Shown here: in pieces, positions 43,223 to 52,853 of the stretch
Numbering within the stretch: the first letter of the stretch is position 1
Layout of the letters: each line of letters starts with the position of its first letter
Source: Shouchella shacheensis
GTDB lineage: Bacteria > Bacillota > Bacilli > Bacillales > Bacillaceae_D
Assembly: GCF_001484965.1 (NCBI RefSeq)
Contig: NZ_LLYY01000007.1
Coordinates: 124,001-188,000, forward strand
Length of the DNA: 64,000 nt
Direction: 5' to 3'
The notes under the pieces: model-generated
Seen by the model: only the letters and a program-made list of their open reading frames with translations
The model's database searches: none
What the model was told of the DNA's origin: nothing
Translations under genes and position numbers: made by a program

Positions 43223-45334
43223 CTATCTTTCCCCGAGTGCGATTCGGGAGCTTTTTAAATGGCAGGCAATTTGGATCCTCAAGGCATCTTCACTGTCATT
43301 TAAGTCTATATCCAGTAGTTTTTCAATTAAATGCATGCGCTGATAAAAGGTATTGATATGAATATGGAGCCGCTTCGCTGTTTTTCCCGGTGATCTGTTT
43401 GTCTCCATATAGGTGAATAGAGTTTTTTCTAGTTCCGGATGCCGGCTGTTTCCTGTCGTGATTGGAGCGAGGGTTTCTTGAATAAACTGTTCAATGTCCT
43501 CTGCCGGCTGATGAAGAAACAGCCGGTTCAGACCAATTTCTTCATAACGGATCACATCCAGACTGTTACGGCTCGCCAAATAGGAAATTGTCCGATTCGC
43601 CTCTTCATCACACTTGCCGATCGATCCCAGTCCCTTATAGACACTGCTCAACCCGCCACGGAACAAGACGCCGTCCCTGCTCTCCTCTTCGCTGGAGATG
43701 CCCACAAGCTTTTCCTTAATTGCTTGAACCTCTTCTACATGGGATAGAGACAGAAGCATGTTTATTTTATTATAAAATCCATACACCAACTGATCCCTGT
43801 CCCCCAGTGCTTTGCTGATTCGAGTGGCCAGCCGGTGAACTTGGATATCCAGATATTGAAGGTCCACCATCGACTGGGGAATTTCCAGGACAACGATGAT
43901 CCAGAACCCCGCCGTATCCAGATGCAACTCTCGGCCGCGTTTTAACAAGACATTCCTATCATCAGAAGCCAGTAATTCCTGAAACTGCTCATAGATCCTG
44001 CGATGATAAATTTTAGTAGCCGTCTGCCGGTTGACCATTTCCAGTGCCAATACGGTACTGCCCTGTTCAATCGTAATTCTGTCAAATTCCGAAATCGGCT
44101 CTTCCAGCGGGATGAACAGACAGCCGAGAAATACCGTTCCATTATAGATCGGATAAACGAAGTAGCTTTCGGTTTCCTCCATAAGGACATCCACATAAAA
44201 ATCCCCGCGACGTTTTGAAAATAAAGAAGTTACTTCAAATATGCTGAAAGTGGTGCCGCTGTTTTCACTCGTTGTATAGAAGGAATTCTCCAAGCCATTG
44301 AAGAATAGAATTTCCCTTTCCATTATGGTTTTCATGCCATCAATCAGCAAGGTGATCCCCCTATTTTTTAGGGAAAGCATCGTGAGTGTATGATGTACTT
44401 CTTGTCTTTTCTGAAGCTGGATATTTTTCTCCTCCAATTGCCTGCTCAGACTCGTAATTTGTTTCAGCCGATGTTTGGTTTCCGTATGATATTGTGCATT
44501 TTCAATAGCAATGGCCGCCTGTGTAGCGAAGGCCTCAAGCAACTTGACATCCTCTTCGTCCAACTTTTTCTTCATCTCCCGTTGATGTATAATCATCACA
44601 CCAATGCGCTTTTCATCGATAGATACCGGCACACAGATCGCCCCTTCCACTCCATCGGAGGCCTCATGTATACGGGAGAAATTTTCAGGTAATACATGAT
44701 TTGCCCGCATCCCGGCAACAATAGCATCGTAGGAATTATAAATTCTCCCTTTTCCATCTTCAAACACCTTCCCGGTAATTGATTCACCAACTTTTGTCTC
44801 GAAGTTGTAGATGTTATCGTTGAATCCTACCGGGGCTTTTGGGATAAGTTTTTGTTTCACTGGATTGTAAAGCATTAAATAACCCGCATCTGCGGATGGA
44901 ATGACTTTGAGCGCGTGGCGGATGATGGTTTTTAACACAGCATTCAACTCAAGACTTGAGGTGATGGAATGCATGCTTTCAATGAGAATGTTCTGTTCCT
45001 GCTTTTTCATTTCCACTCTGGATTCAAGGACGAGCGCATGCAAACTATAATACAGATGCTTCATAACTGAATCATCCACCGAACCCTTCAAATGAAACAT
45101 ACGCAGGACAATACTGCTCTTTTCCGGATAGTAAAAATGAAGCTCCAAATCATTTGCGCGTGCGGCTGTGTAATAACCTGGCACCTCCCACATCCATTCA
45201 GGGGGGTGCTTCCTTTTTCCTTGGCCTTCTAGCAATTCCTCTGACCCACTATTCGAATCACACCTCCAAATCTGATAGGTGATTTCACCGAACGTCTTTT
45301 CCAAATAATCGGCAAGGTAGTCTCGTAACTCCAT
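43223..45334 (-). CDS. GAF-PucR/CdaR-type transcriptional regulator
   Basis: About 703 residues. A GAF domain occupies roughly residues 120-270 (SADAGYLMLYNPVKQKLIPKA, EGAICVPVSIDEKRIGVMII, FATQAAIAIENAQ). A long middle region and a C-terminal PucR-type helix-turn-helix follow (LEKTLFTYMETNRSPGKTAKRL then HINTFYQRMHLIEKLL). Such regulators sense a metabolite and activate a divergent catabolic operon. Here the divergent operon encodes a two-part membrane transporter and an M20 amidohydrolase. I start it at ATG 45334 behind GGGAGGGAAAGC; the upstream frame to 45391 is not needed. Confidence 0.85.
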   Translation of the reverse strand: MELRDYLADYLEKTFGEITYQIWRCDSNSGSEELLEGQGKRKHPPEWMWEVPGYYTAARANDLELHFYYPEKSSIVLRMFHLKGSVDDSVMKHLYYSLHALVLESRVEMKKQEQNILIESMHSITSSLELNAVLKTIIRHALKVIPSADAGYLMLYNPVKQKLIPKAPVGFNDNIYNFETKVGESITGKVFEDGKGRIYNSYDAIVAGMRANHVLPENFSRIHEASDGVEGAICVPVSIDEKRIGVMIIHQREMKKKLDEEDVKLLEAFATQAAIAIENAQYHTETKHRLKQITSLSRQLEEKNIQLQKRQEVHHTLTMLSLKNRGITLLIDGMKTIMEREILFFNGLENSFYTTSENSGTTFSIFEVTSLFSKRRGDFYVDVLMEETESYFVYPIYNGTVFLGCLFIPLEEPISEFDRITIEQGSTVLALEMVNRQTATKIYHRRIYEQFQELLASDDRNVLLKRGRELHLDTAGFWIIVVLEIPQSMVDLQYLDIQVHRLATRISKALGDRDQLVYGFYNKINMLLSLSHVEEVQAIKEKLVGISSEEESRDGVLFRGGLSSVYKGLGSIGKCDEEANRTISYLASRNSLDVIRYEEIGLNRLFLHQPAEDIEQFIQETLAPITTGNSRHPELEKTLFTYMETNRSPGKTAKRLHIHINTFYQRMHLIEKLLDIDLNDSEDALRIQIACHLKSSRIALGER

Positions 45335-45394
45335 GCTTTCCCTCCCAATGTAGAAACATCTATATATAAGACAAAAAATACATAGGAACATCCA

Positions 45395-45424
45395 TTGTTA
45401 AGCGCTTTCTTTCAAGTGTATAAT
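45395..45424 (+). promoter_or_regulatory. Promoter of the DUF5058 transporter operon
   Basis: TTGTTA (45395-45400) and TATAAT (45419-45424) with an 18-base spacer. The spacer contains the partial palindrome TTAAGCGCTTTC, a likely repressor or cre-like site. Confidence 0.65.
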
Positions 45425-45473
45425 ACATCTAATTATTTGAAAAGTCATTCCAATGAAGAAAAGGGGCGAACGT

Positions 45474-46184
45474 ATGCAACAAGCAATGGAACTTGCGAAC
45501 GGCAATATTTTATGGATATTTGCTTCACTCGTCATCGGCATTGTTATTTTTCAAAGCATTAAATTCATTCAGCTTTCGGTAAAAGCAAGCGGGGATGCCG
45601 GAATGACCAAAACCGAGGTGAACAGTGCATTAAAAACGGGTGCGATCGCAGCCATTGGCCCGTCCTTTGCGATTGTCATTGTCGCCATTTCACTCATTGC
45701 CTTTCTCGGGGATCCGCTCACCTTGATGCGGATTGGTGTGATCGGATCCGCACCGATAGAATCTGTCGGTGCAAGCTTTGGAGCTGAAGCAGCTGGCTCC
45801 AGTCTTGGCGGGGAAAATTTCAGTCAAACTGTATTCACTGCGATTGTCTGGACATTATGTCTCGGTGGAATGGGGTGGCTGTTATTTACTGCTTTGGCTA
45901 CCAAATCCCTTGGTAGAATAGAAAAGAAACTGACAAGCAAAGGGCCCAAAAGCAAGCAAATGATGAGCATGGTTGCAACGGCTGCAATGGTTGCTGCATT
46001 CGGAAATCTGGCAAGTGCGGAAATGATAAAGGGGCTTGCATTCGTCGTTGTCGCTCTTACTGCAAGCGCGACAATGGTTATCGCTAGTAAAATGGCTGAT
46101 AAGCATCAGATCCTATGGCTGCGTGAGTGGTCTCTCGGCCTCGCCATACTGGTCAGCTTATGTGTCGGCTATTTCGTTATCTAA
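45474..46184 (+). CDS. DUF5058-family membrane transporter subunit
   Basis: A 236-residue membrane protein with about six hydrophobic segments (NILWIFASLVIGIVIFQSIK; AIAAIGPSFAIVIVAISLIAF; later ALTASATMVIAS). I recall it as DUF5058. Proteins of this group occur with a second small membrane protein and a peptidase-like enzyme, as here, and are thought to be two-part importers, though I know of no defined substrate. ATG 45474 is preferred over 45453. GGAGGA in the 18 bases after the stop leads into the partner gene. Confidence 0.7.
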   Translation: MQQAMELANGNILWIFASLVIGIVIFQSIKFIQLSVKASGDAGMTKTEVNSALKTGAIAAIGPSFAIVIVAISLIAFLGDPLTLMRIGVIGSAPIESVGASFGAEAAGSSLGGENFSQTVFTAIVWTLCLGGMGWLLFTALATKSLGRIEKKLTSKGPKSKQMMSMVATAAMVAAFGNLASAEMIKGLAFVVVALTASATMVIASKMADKHQILWLREWSLGLAILVSLCVGYFVI

Positions 46185-46202
46185 AATCGAGGAGGACATC
46201 CA

Positions 46203-46925
46203 ATGAACGGTGATCATGCAAAACAAACGACCGTAATCAATGACAAGCCAGAAAACATTAAGGGATCCTTATCCATGGATGCTTACCATGATAAAGCACA
46301 CTTTTGGGGAAGGTTGACATTATGGAGCGTCATCGCCCTGACATTAATCCTTCCTCTATATCTTTCTTTCGGTCTCGGACTTCACCCCGGATGGAGTGTT
46401 ATATTAAGCGCATTTACCGCATATGCCGGCGTGATCGCGGTTGTCTGGTTTTTGGAACCGGTCATGTATTTTCCTATTCTTGGCGTTTCCGGCACGTATA
46501 TCAGTTTTCTAAACGGAAACATTGGGAATATGTGTCTGCCTGCGGCAGCTTCAGCCCAGCATGCGGTCGGGGCAGAACCTGGGACCATAAAAGGAGAGCT
46601 CACAGCCACACTTGGAATCGGTGCAGCCTCCCTAGTAAATAAGATCATTCTTATCCCGATCATTCTCGGCGGATCTGTCGTTATTTCCATCATACCTGAG
46701 AATATCCAAAGCGTATTTCCATTGATTTTGCCAGCTATTTTTGGAGCTGTACTGGCACAATTTGCGCTAAAAAGACCGATTTTCGGCGTTGTTGCTCTTA
46801 CGATCGGGCTGATCATCAACCTTACGGCGCTGCCTCTATACTTAAAAAGTTTATTTTGTATCGTGCTAACGGTCTTTATCTGTCTTCAGCTTGAAAAACG
46901 AAAGGAAAGAAAGCAGGCATCATAA
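46203..46925 (+). CDS. Partner membrane protein of the DUF5058 transporter
   Basis: A 240-residue membrane protein with a polar 40-residue N-terminus and about six to seven hydrophobic segments. VSGTYISFLNGNIGNMCLPAAASAQ and GSVVISIIPENIQSVFPLILP lie in the middle. It has no ATPase motif. Its placement between the DUF5058 gene and an M20 amidohydrolase, each with a good ribosome binding site, suggests a heteromeric importer of a peptide-like or acylated compound. I do not recognise a named family beyond that. Confidence 0.6.
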   Translation: MNGDHAKQTTVINDKPENIKGSLSMDAYHDKAHFWGRLTLWSVIALTLILPLYLSFGLGLHPGWSVILSAFTAYAGVIAVVWFLEPVMYFPILGVSGTYISFLNGNIGNMCLPAAASAQHAVGAEPGTIKGELTATLGIGAASLVNKIILIPIILGGSVVISIIPENIQSVFPLILPAIFGAVLAQFALKRPIFGVVALTIGLIINLTALPLYLKSLFCIVLTVFICLQLEKRKERKQAS

Positions 46926-46941
46926 CAAGGAGTGAAAGCAA

Positions 46942-48288
46942 ATGAATAAAGCAGCAATCATCGAATGGATTGAACAGCATAAACAAACCTTTACCGCCAT
47001 GGCTCAGGATATTTGGGACCATCCGCAGATTGCTTATGAAGAACAGTATGCGAGTGAACGGCAGAGAACAGCCTTGAAAGAAGGCGGGTTCCGCATCACC
47101 CACCCGGTAGGAGACATCGACACGGCTTTTATTGCAGAATATGGACAGGGGAAGCCGGTGATCGGCATCCTTGGCGAATTTGATGCCCTCCCCGGTCTCT
47201 CTCAAAAAAACAGTCCGGTGAAAGAAGAAATTGTCAAAAATGGTCCCGGACATGGCTGTGGACACAATCTTCTGGGGACGGCAGGTGTCGAAGCGGTGAT
47301 GGCCGTGAAGGAAATGATGGACAGAGGAGAGGTTGAGGGGACCATTCGCTATTATGGCTGCCCAGCAGAGGAAGTGTTGTCCGGAAAGACGTATATGGCC
47401 AAGGCTGGTGTCTTTGACGATCTCGATAGTGCGCTAACTTGGCATCCGATGACATCCAATGCTGTCATGTACAAACGCATGCAGTCAATGGTTTCGATTA
47501 AATTCTATTTCACAGGAAAGCCGGCTCATGCAGCCGCATCCCCGGAAGCCGGAAGAAGTGCGCTCGACAGTGTGGAACTCATGAATATTGGCGCAAACTA
47601 TCTGCGGGAACATGTTCCCGACGGCACACGTATCCATTACACGATTACAGATGGGGGACGTGCGCCAAACATTGTTCCGGAAACAGCCTCCGTCTGGTAC
47701 TTTCTCCGAGCACGTTCAAAAGAAGAAGTGGAAGAAATTCTGCTTAGGTTAAAAAATATTGCTAAAGGCGCGGCATTGATGAATGAAACGGACGTAGAGT
47801 CCGAGATCTTGGCATTCGCCTATGATACCTTGCCCAATGATCCACTGAATGAACTAATGTATAAAAATATGCAGGAAAGCAACCCGCTTACCTATACAGA
47901 CGAGGAAGAGGCATTCGCCCAACAGCTCGCACAGTCTCTGCCTACCTCCGGAAAAACAATGGAGGAACTACTGCCAACAGCTGTTACCTTCGCCCCTTAT
48001 CAAGCCGATGCATCCATTCCGGGTTCGACGGATGTTGGGGATGTGAGCTGGGTGGTTCCGACAGGTATGGTTTCGACAGCATGTGCACCAGTAGGAACCG
48101 CCTTGCACTCTTGGCAGGCGACCGCTTCATTTGGAACTCAGCTCGGGTATAAGGGCATGCATCTTGCGGCGAGCACGATGGCGCTTTCTGCCTATGACCT
48201 GCTTTTAAATAAAGACAATATTCTTGAACAGGCAAAAGAAACCTTCGATCATCTTCGTGGTGGAAAGGTTTATGAACCAGGAATTTAG
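46942..48288 (+). CDS. M20-family amidohydrolase (AbgB-like)
   Basis: 448 residues of the M20D amidohydrolase/carboxypeptidase group, closest in layout to p-aminobenzoyl-glutamate hydrolase subunit B. The metal site is seen as GEFDALPG, HGCGHNLLG, PAEEVLSGK and the C-terminal GSTDVGDVSW with a later ALHSWQA. A dimerisation lid lies between (KPAHAAASPEAGRSALDSVEL). It cleaves an amide bond in an imported compound. The regulator at 43223 and the transporter pair upstream complete an import-and-hydrolyse unit of unknown substrate. Confidence 0.88.
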   Translation: MNKAAIIEWIEQHKQTFTAMAQDIWDHPQIAYEEQYASERQRTALKEGGFRITHPVGDIDTAFIAEYGQGKPVIGILGEFDALPGLSQKNSPVKEEIVKNGPGHGCGHNLLGTAGVEAVMAVKEMMDRGEVEGTIRYYGCPAEEVLSGKTYMAKAGVFDDLDSALTWHPMTSNAVMYKRMQSMVSIKFYFTGKPAHAAASPEAGRSALDSVELMNIGANYLREHVPDGTRIHYTITDGGRAPNIVPETASVWYFLRARSKEEVEEILLRLKNIAKGAALMNETDVESEILAFAYDTLPNDPLNELMYKNMQESNPLTYTDEEEAFAQQLAQSLPTSGKTMEELLPTAVTFAPYQADASIPGSTDVGDVSWVVPTGMVSTACAPVGTALHSWQATASFGTQLGYKGMHLAASTMALSAYDLLLNKDNILEQAKETFDHLRGGKVYEPGI

Positions 48289-48390
48289 AGAACGGAGCTA
48301 GGAATCAGCTAAGCGTAGTTTAAATATAGATACCCGCAGCGTTGAGGAGCGTTGCGGGTGGCAGGTCTTGCCCTGAATAAATGGGTGAGA

Positions 48391-48424
48391 AAAAACCGCA
48401 GTGGAAGGTGGACTGCGGTTTTTT
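48391..48424 (+). terminator. Rho-independent terminator
   Basis: AAAACCGCAG pairs with CTGCGGTTTT followed by further T. An additional stem (ACCCGCA/TGCGGGT, 48332-48359) lies just upstream. Together they end the M20 operon. Confidence 0.9.
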
Positions 48425-48495
48425 CCTATGGATCGATGTGACAAAGATGCCCTGCCGAGGGTCAATGCTCACCCTATATTTTTCTGGAAATCATT

Positions 48496-48509
48496 TGACA
48501 ACGCTTACA
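48496..48509. promoter_or_regulatory. cre box upstream of paaI
   Basis: TGACAACGCTTACA satisfies the cre consensus fully and overlaps a TTGACA that may be the -35 of the paaI promoter. Catabolite repression of phenylacetate use would follow. Confidence 0.6.
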
Positions 48510-48535
48510 CCGTGTATTACTCTTTTTTACATCAC

Positions 48536-48552
48536 TTAAATATAACGTTTGA
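48536..48552. promoter_or_regulatory. Putative PaaX-type site upstream of paaI
   Basis: TTAAATATAACGTTTGA read on the minus strand (TCAAACGTTATATTTAA) resembles the AAACGTTAG motif shared by the paaK and paaX upstream regions. It sits 33 bases before the paaI ATG. Confidence 0.4.
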
Positions 48553-48584
48553 CGATAAAGTGTTATTTGTTAGGAGGGCTGGTT

Positions 48585-49034
48585 ATGAAACCGACAATCA
48601 ATGAAAACGAGCTTCACCATCAGCACAAAGAACAGATCTTCCATGTCATGAAGCAGGAGCCGTATGCTCAATTTTTAGGGATTCAGCTAGTGGAGATCGG
48701 GGAAGGGAGAGCCGTTGCAGAATTAGATGTAGCGAATCATATGTTAAATTCGCACGGAACGGTTCACGGGGCTGTGACATTCGCGATTGCTGATTATGTG
48801 TTTGCTGTGGCATGCAATTCGTATGGAAAGACGTCCGTCGGTCTCTCAACAACGATTAACTTTATGGCGGCGGGAAAGAAAGGGGCTCGCCTTGTGGCAA
48901 CGGCGACTGAAGAAAAGAAGAATTACAAGACGGCCTGGTACAAAATAAACGTTGAAAGTGATGACGAATTAATCGCTTCAATGGAGGCAGTAGCCTACCG
49001 AAAAGATCATTATTTCGTGCCGATCGAGCGATAG
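48585..49034 (+). CDS. paaI: PaaI-type hotdog thioesterase
   Basis: A 149-residue hotdog-fold acyl-CoA thioesterase. MLNSHGTVHGAVTFAIADYVFAVA carries the family's HG motif and the catalytic Asp. PaaI hydrolyses stalled (hydroxy)phenylacetyl-CoA intermediates and so protects the CoA pool. The start is ATG 48585 behind AGGAGG. It is the first gene of the phenylacetate cluster, with its own control region, and is separated from paaK by a promoter. Confidence 0.88.
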   Translation: MKPTINENELHHQHKEQIFHVMKQEPYAQFLGIQLVEIGEGRAVAELDVANHMLNSHGTVHGAVTFAIADYVFAVACNSYGKTSVGLSTTINFMAAGKKGARLVATATEEKKNYKTAWYKINVESDDELIASMEAVAYRKDHYFVPIER

Positions 49035-49055
49035 ACAAATTTTCTACGATACCCG

Positions 49056-49084
49056 TTGACAGCGGTTTCATATGGTGTTATTTT
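49056..49084 (+). promoter_or_regulatory. Promoter of the paaK operon
   Basis: TTGACA (49056-49061) and TATTTT (49079-49084), spacer 17. The PaaX-type motif at 49101-49113 lies just downstream, positioned to block elongation. Confidence 0.6.
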
Positions 49085-49100
49085 ATAATTATATCACGTG

Positions 49101-49113
49101 TAAAAAACGTTAG
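49101..49113. promoter_or_regulatory. Putative PaaX operator before paaK
   Basis: TAAAAAACGTTAG is identical at 60926-60938 in front of the paaX gene. Two identical 13-mers in the two Paa control regions suggest one regulator. Confidence 0.6.
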
Positions 49114-49173
49114 TATTTAAATTGTTATTATTCAACAAGCGAATAGATGAAAAAGCAGAAGGAGATGGTACCG

Positions 49174-50502
49174 ATGTTCAATCCTGAAGTGGAAGCAGCG
49201 AGCCGCACGGAAATCGAGGAACGTCAACGTACACGTCTTCAAACGACAGTGAGAACGGTTTATGAAAAGGTTCCGTTCTACCGAAATAAATTTGCGGAAG
49301 AGGGAACCTTTCCTGAAGACATCGTCGACATCTCTGACATCACGAAGCTCCCTTTCACAAAAAAGCAGGACTTACGTGATCAGTATCCATTTGGATTGTT
49401 TGCTGTTCCCACTGAGGATGTTGTTCGGATTCACGGGTCCTCTGGAACGAGCGGAAAGCCGACGGTTGTTGGCTATACGAAAAATGATTTGAAAGCTTGG
49501 GCAACGATTGTTGCACGGGCGATCGTAGCTGCTGGGGGCACGAAATCAGACATTCTACATAATGCCTATGGCTACGGGCTATTCACCGGCGGGCTAGGCA
49601 TCCATTGTGGAGCGGAGGAATTGGGGGCGGCTACCGTACCGGTCTCAGGTGGAAATACGGAAAGACAGATTACATTAATCCAAGATTTTAAACCAAAAGG
49701 CATTTGCGGCACACCTTCCTATATCCTCAATGTGGCAGAGAAGATGGAGGATATGGGGATTGACACGAGAGAGCTCGGCTTAAAGTATGGGATTTTTGGG
49801 GCTGAACCTTGGTCTGAGGGGATGCGCAAAACGCTTGAAGAAAAGCTGAATTTGAAAGCGGTCGATATTTACGGGCTGAGTGAAATCATGGGACCTGGGG
49901 TGTCGATTGAGTGTCATGAGGCGCAGGATGGACTACATATTGCCGACGACCATTTTCTTGTGGAGGTGATTGATCCAAAGACGCTTGAGCCTGTAGCTGA
50001 GGGCGAAGATGGAGAGCTTGTGTTTACCAGTTTAACAAAGGAAGCGTTGCCAATCATTCGCTACCGTACTGGGGATATTGCCTCGATTACTCGAGAGCGC
50101 TGCCAGTGCGGCAGGACGACGACACGGATGTCTCGCGTTAAAGGCAGAACCGACGACATGATGATTTTGCGAGGGGTGAATGTCTTTCCTTCTGAAATGG
50201 AACGGGTCCTATTAGAAATAAAGGGATTGGTTCCTCACTACCAAATTCATCGTGTGATGAACGGGACCATGGAAGGTGTCAGGCTGCATGTTGAGATTGG
50301 CAAGCGTTTATATAAAGAAGTTGGATCGGATCTCAAACACGACCTCGTCAAGCAGCTCAAGAAGGAGATCCAGCAACAGATCAAATCCGCGTGCCTTGTC
50401 TCCATTGAGACGGTGATTCAGGAGCCGAATTCCATCCCGCGTTCAGAAGGGAAAGCGATTCGCATTGTCGACGCAAGAAAAGTTGATTCCGTCGGTGTGT
50501 AA
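49174..50502 (+). CDS. paaK: Phenylacetate-CoA ligase
   Basis: A 442-residue AMP-forming ligase of the PaaK family. The P-loop-like HGSSGTSGKPTVVGYT binds ATP. YGLSEIMGPGVSIEC and RTGDIASITRERCQCGRT follow, and the C-terminal domain has GRTDDMMILRGVNVFPSEME. It activates phenylacetate to phenylacetyl-CoA, the first step of the pathway. ATG 49174 is preferred (GAAGGAG); ATG 49147 would add nine residues. It heads the main operon. Confidence 0.95.
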   Translation: MFNPEVEAASRTEIEERQRTRLQTTVRTVYEKVPFYRNKFAEEGTFPEDIVDISDITKLPFTKKQDLRDQYPFGLFAVPTEDVVRIHGSSGTSGKPTVVGYTKNDLKAWATIVARAIVAAGGTKSDILHNAYGYGLFTGGLGIHCGAEELGAATVPVSGGNTERQITLIQDFKPKGICGTPSYILNVAEKMEDMGIDTRELGLKYGIFGAEPWSEGMRKTLEEKLNLKAVDIYGLSEIMGPGVSIECHEAQDGLHIADDHFLVEVIDPKTLEPVAEGEDGELVFTSLTKEALPIIRYRTGDIASITRERCQCGRTTTRMSRVKGRTDDMMILRGVNVFPSEMERVLLEIKGLVPHYQIHRVMNGTMEGVRLHVEIGKRLYKEVGSDLKHDLVKQLKKEIQQQIKSACLVSIETVIQEPNSIPRSEGKAIRIVDARKVDSVGV

Positions 50503-50526
50503 GAGAAAAAGAGAAGGAGTGGTTGG

Positions 50527-51546
50527 ATGAGCGATCAACCGCATGTGTTTGATGTCACGATTATTGGTGGAGGACCGGTCGGATTGTTTACCGCCTTTTA
50601 CGGTGGGATGCGGCAAATGTCGGTGAAGATTATTGAAAGCCTTCCCCAGTTAGGTGGACAGTTATCCGCTCTCTATCCGGAGAAATTCATTTACGATGTG
50701 GCGGGTTTTCCGAAGGTGCCCGCCCAGGAATTAGTCGATCAGCTGACGGCGCAAATGAGACAGTTTGAGGCGACGGTTTGCTTAGAGGAAGAAGTTATGG
50801 AAGTAGAAAAACAATTGGGTGGGATGTTCAAGCTTACGACAAACGCCGCCACTCATTGGACGAAAACGATCATTATCACCGCCGGAAATGGGGCGTTTCA
50901 GCCACGGAAAATGAAGCTGGAGTCGGAGAAACAGTTCGCAGAGACCAACATCCATTACTTTGTGAATGACCTGCATCAGTTTGTTGGAAAGGACATCGCC
51001 GTCTTTGGCGGCGGGGATTCAGCTGTGGACTGGGCGTTGATGCTTGAACCGATTGCCAAAAGTGTAAAGATTGTTCACCGAAGGGATGCTTTCCGCGCCC
51101 ATGAACATAGCGTTGAGAAACTAAAAAACTCCTCCGTAGAAGTGTTGACTCCTTACGCACCGACCGAATTGCTCGGAGAACATCAAGTAGAGCAAGTCGT
51201 GCTTGAGAAAGTCAAAGCGGAGGAAAAAAGAGTGGTCGATGTGGATGCGGTTCTCGTGAACTACGGGTTTATCTCAACACTGGGCCCGATTAAAGACTGG
51301 AGCCTAGAAATAGAAAAGAACTCGATCGTTGTGAATTCGAGAATGGAAACGAACATTGAAGGCATCTACGCAGCAGGAGATATTTGTACGTATGATGGCA
51401 AAGTCAAACTCATTGCGAGCGGCTTTGGAGAGGCGCCAACAGCGATTAGCAACGCGAAAGTCTATATTGATCCAGCATCCAAAGTTCAACCCCTTCATAG
51501 CACGAGCATCATGGGTGAGGAAAAGAAGGCCGCGGTATCTAAATAG
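50527..51546 (+). CDS. Thioredoxin-reductase-like ferredoxin-NADP(+) reductase
   Basis: A 339-residue FAD/NAD(P) oxidoreductase of the YumC type. The FAD motif is [17 protein letters not shown], the NADPH motif is [16 protein letters not shown], and the C-terminal FAD contact is [25 protein letters not shown]. It lacks the CxxC of thioredoxin reductase, as expected for ferredoxin reductases of Bacillus. It precedes a ferredoxin and the PaaABC oxygenase genes and very likely feeds electrons to the epoxidase. That job is done by the PaaE reductase in Proteobacteria; no PaaE is seen here. Confidence 0.88.
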   Translation: MSDQPHVFDVTIIGGGPVGLFTAFYGGMRQMSVKIIESLPQLGGQLSALYPEKFIYDVAGFPKVPAQELVDQLTAQMRQFEATVCLEEEVMEVEKQLGGMFKLTTNAATHWTKTIIITAGNGAFQPRKMKLESEKQFAETNIHYFVNDLHQFVGKDIAVFGGGDSAVDWALMLEPIAKSVKIVHRRDAFRAHEHSVEKLKNSSVEVLTPYAPTELLGEHQVEQVVLEKVKAEEKRVVDVDAVLVNYGFISTLGPIKDWSLEIEKNSIVVNSRMETNIEGIYAAGDICTYDGKVKLIASGFGEAPTAISNAKVYIDPASKVQPLHSTSIMGEEKKAAVSK

Positions 51547-51574
51547 AAAGCATGATAATAGGAGGTTTTCGGAG

Positions 51575-51817
51575 ATGGCCAAATACGTATGTGTGAATCA
51601 GGAGACGTGCATCGCGTGTGGTTCTTGCGGGGCAAGTGCTCCAGAGATCTTTGACTATAACGATGAAGGCTTTGCCTTTGTTCATCTGGACGATAACGAG
51701 GGGCGTGCAGAAGTCCCTGAAGAACTTCATGATGATCTAGAGGATGCAGCCGATGAATGTCCAACCGAGTCAATTAAGGTTTCAAATGAGCCAATCTATA
51801 GTCTTCAGGAGTCGTAA
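51575..51817 (+). CDS. Small 4Fe-4S ferredoxin
   Basis: An 80-residue monocluster ferredoxin of the Bacillus type. CIACGSCGASAPEIF gives three cluster cysteines and DECPTESIK gives the distal one; acidic residues dominate. The start is ATG 51575 behind GGAGG. It lies between the ferredoxin reductase and paaA and probably carries electrons to the PaaAC epoxidase diiron site. Confidence 0.9.
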   Translation: MAKYVCVNQETCIACGSCGASAPEIFDYNDEGFAFVHLDDNEGRAEVPEELHDDLEDAADECPTESIKVSNEPIYSLQES

Positions 51818-51889
51818 GGTTTTGTGGAGGTTTCAATATAACGGAAAAAAAGAAAACGTTCATTGAAAGTTATAGAAAGGGTGATGATC

Positions 51890-52843
51890 ATGGGTACGCT
51901 CATGGAAGCGACAACGGATGAAGAACGCATGGAGCATTTTATGGCGCGAATTGAGTCAGGGGATAAGATTGAAGCGGATGAGTGGATGCCGGAAGAATAC
52001 CGAGTGACGCTCATTAAGCTGATTTCCATGCACGGCATTAGTGAAATTATGGGGGCCTTGCCGGAAAAAGAATGGGTGCCAAGAGCGCCATCTTTAAATC
52101 GAAAGCTTGGCATCATGGCAAAAGTACAAGACGAAATGGGGCATGGGCAGCTGCTCTTACGGGTGGTGGAGGATTTAATGAAGCCGTACGGAAGAGATCG
52201 TGGGGACTTAATGCAAGACTTGTTTTCCGGAGATTTGAAGTTTCATAACGTCTTTCACATGCCTACCAAAACATGGGCGGATGCGGGAATCATTGGCTGG
52301 TTGGTCGACGGGGCAGCGATTATTACACAGACAAATATGTTAGGCGCATCCTACGGGCCTTACGCGCGTGCATTAAAGCGCATTTGTGCAGAGGAGGTCT
52401 TCCACGCCCAGCACGGCGAGTCGATCATCTTAGCGCTTGCGGAAGGAAATGACAAACAAAAAGCAATGATCCAGGAAGCGCTCGATCGCTGGTGGGAGTC
52501 GCTACTGATGTTTTTTGGTCCAGCTGGCAAAGCAACGACCGGTTCGTCAAAGCAGGATGTGACGATCAAATACAAGATTCGTTCTAGCACGAACGAGGAG
52601 CTACGCCAAAGCTTCCTATCCAAATACATTCCTCGCGTTCTTTCGCTAGGCTTAACGATTCCGGATCCAACGCTTCATTATGATGAGGAAAAAGAATGGT
52701 GGGAATATCAGCAGCCAGACTGGAATGAATTTAAGAAAATCACGAAAAATCAAGGGCCGCGCTCTGAAGAACGACTGAATCTTCGTCGCGTTTCTTATGA
52801 AAACAACGCATGGGTGCGAAGAGCGCTTAGTGCAACCGTGTGA
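51890..52843 (+). CDS. paaA: Phenylacetyl-CoA epoxidase catalytic subunit PaaA
   Basis: About 317 residues, ferritin-like diiron oxygenase. Iron ligands are visible in VQDEMGHGQLLLR and CAEEVFHAQHGESI, the ExxH pairs of the family. With PaaC and PaaB it epoxidises the ring of phenylacetyl-CoA. I take ATG 51890 (AGAAAGGGTG upstream); ATG 51884 is equally possible. The genes paaABCD follow in order with short gaps or overlaps. Confidence 0.95.
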   Translation: MGTLMEATTDEERMEHFMARIESGDKIEADEWMPEEYRVTLIKLISMHGISEIMGALPEKEWVPRAPSLNRKLGIMAKVQDEMGHGQLLLRVVEDLMKPYGRDRGDLMQDLFSGDLKFHNVFHMPTKTWADAGIIGWLVDGAAIITQTNMLGASYGPYARALKRICAEEVFHAQHGESIILALAEGNDKQKAMIQEALDRWWESLLMFFGPAGKATTGSSKQDVTIKYKIRSSTNEELRQSFLSKYIPRVLSLGLTIPDPTLHYDEEKEWWEYQQPDWNEFKKITKNQGPRSEERLNLRRVSYENNAWVRRALSATV

Positions 52844-52853
52844 AGGAGGGGGA

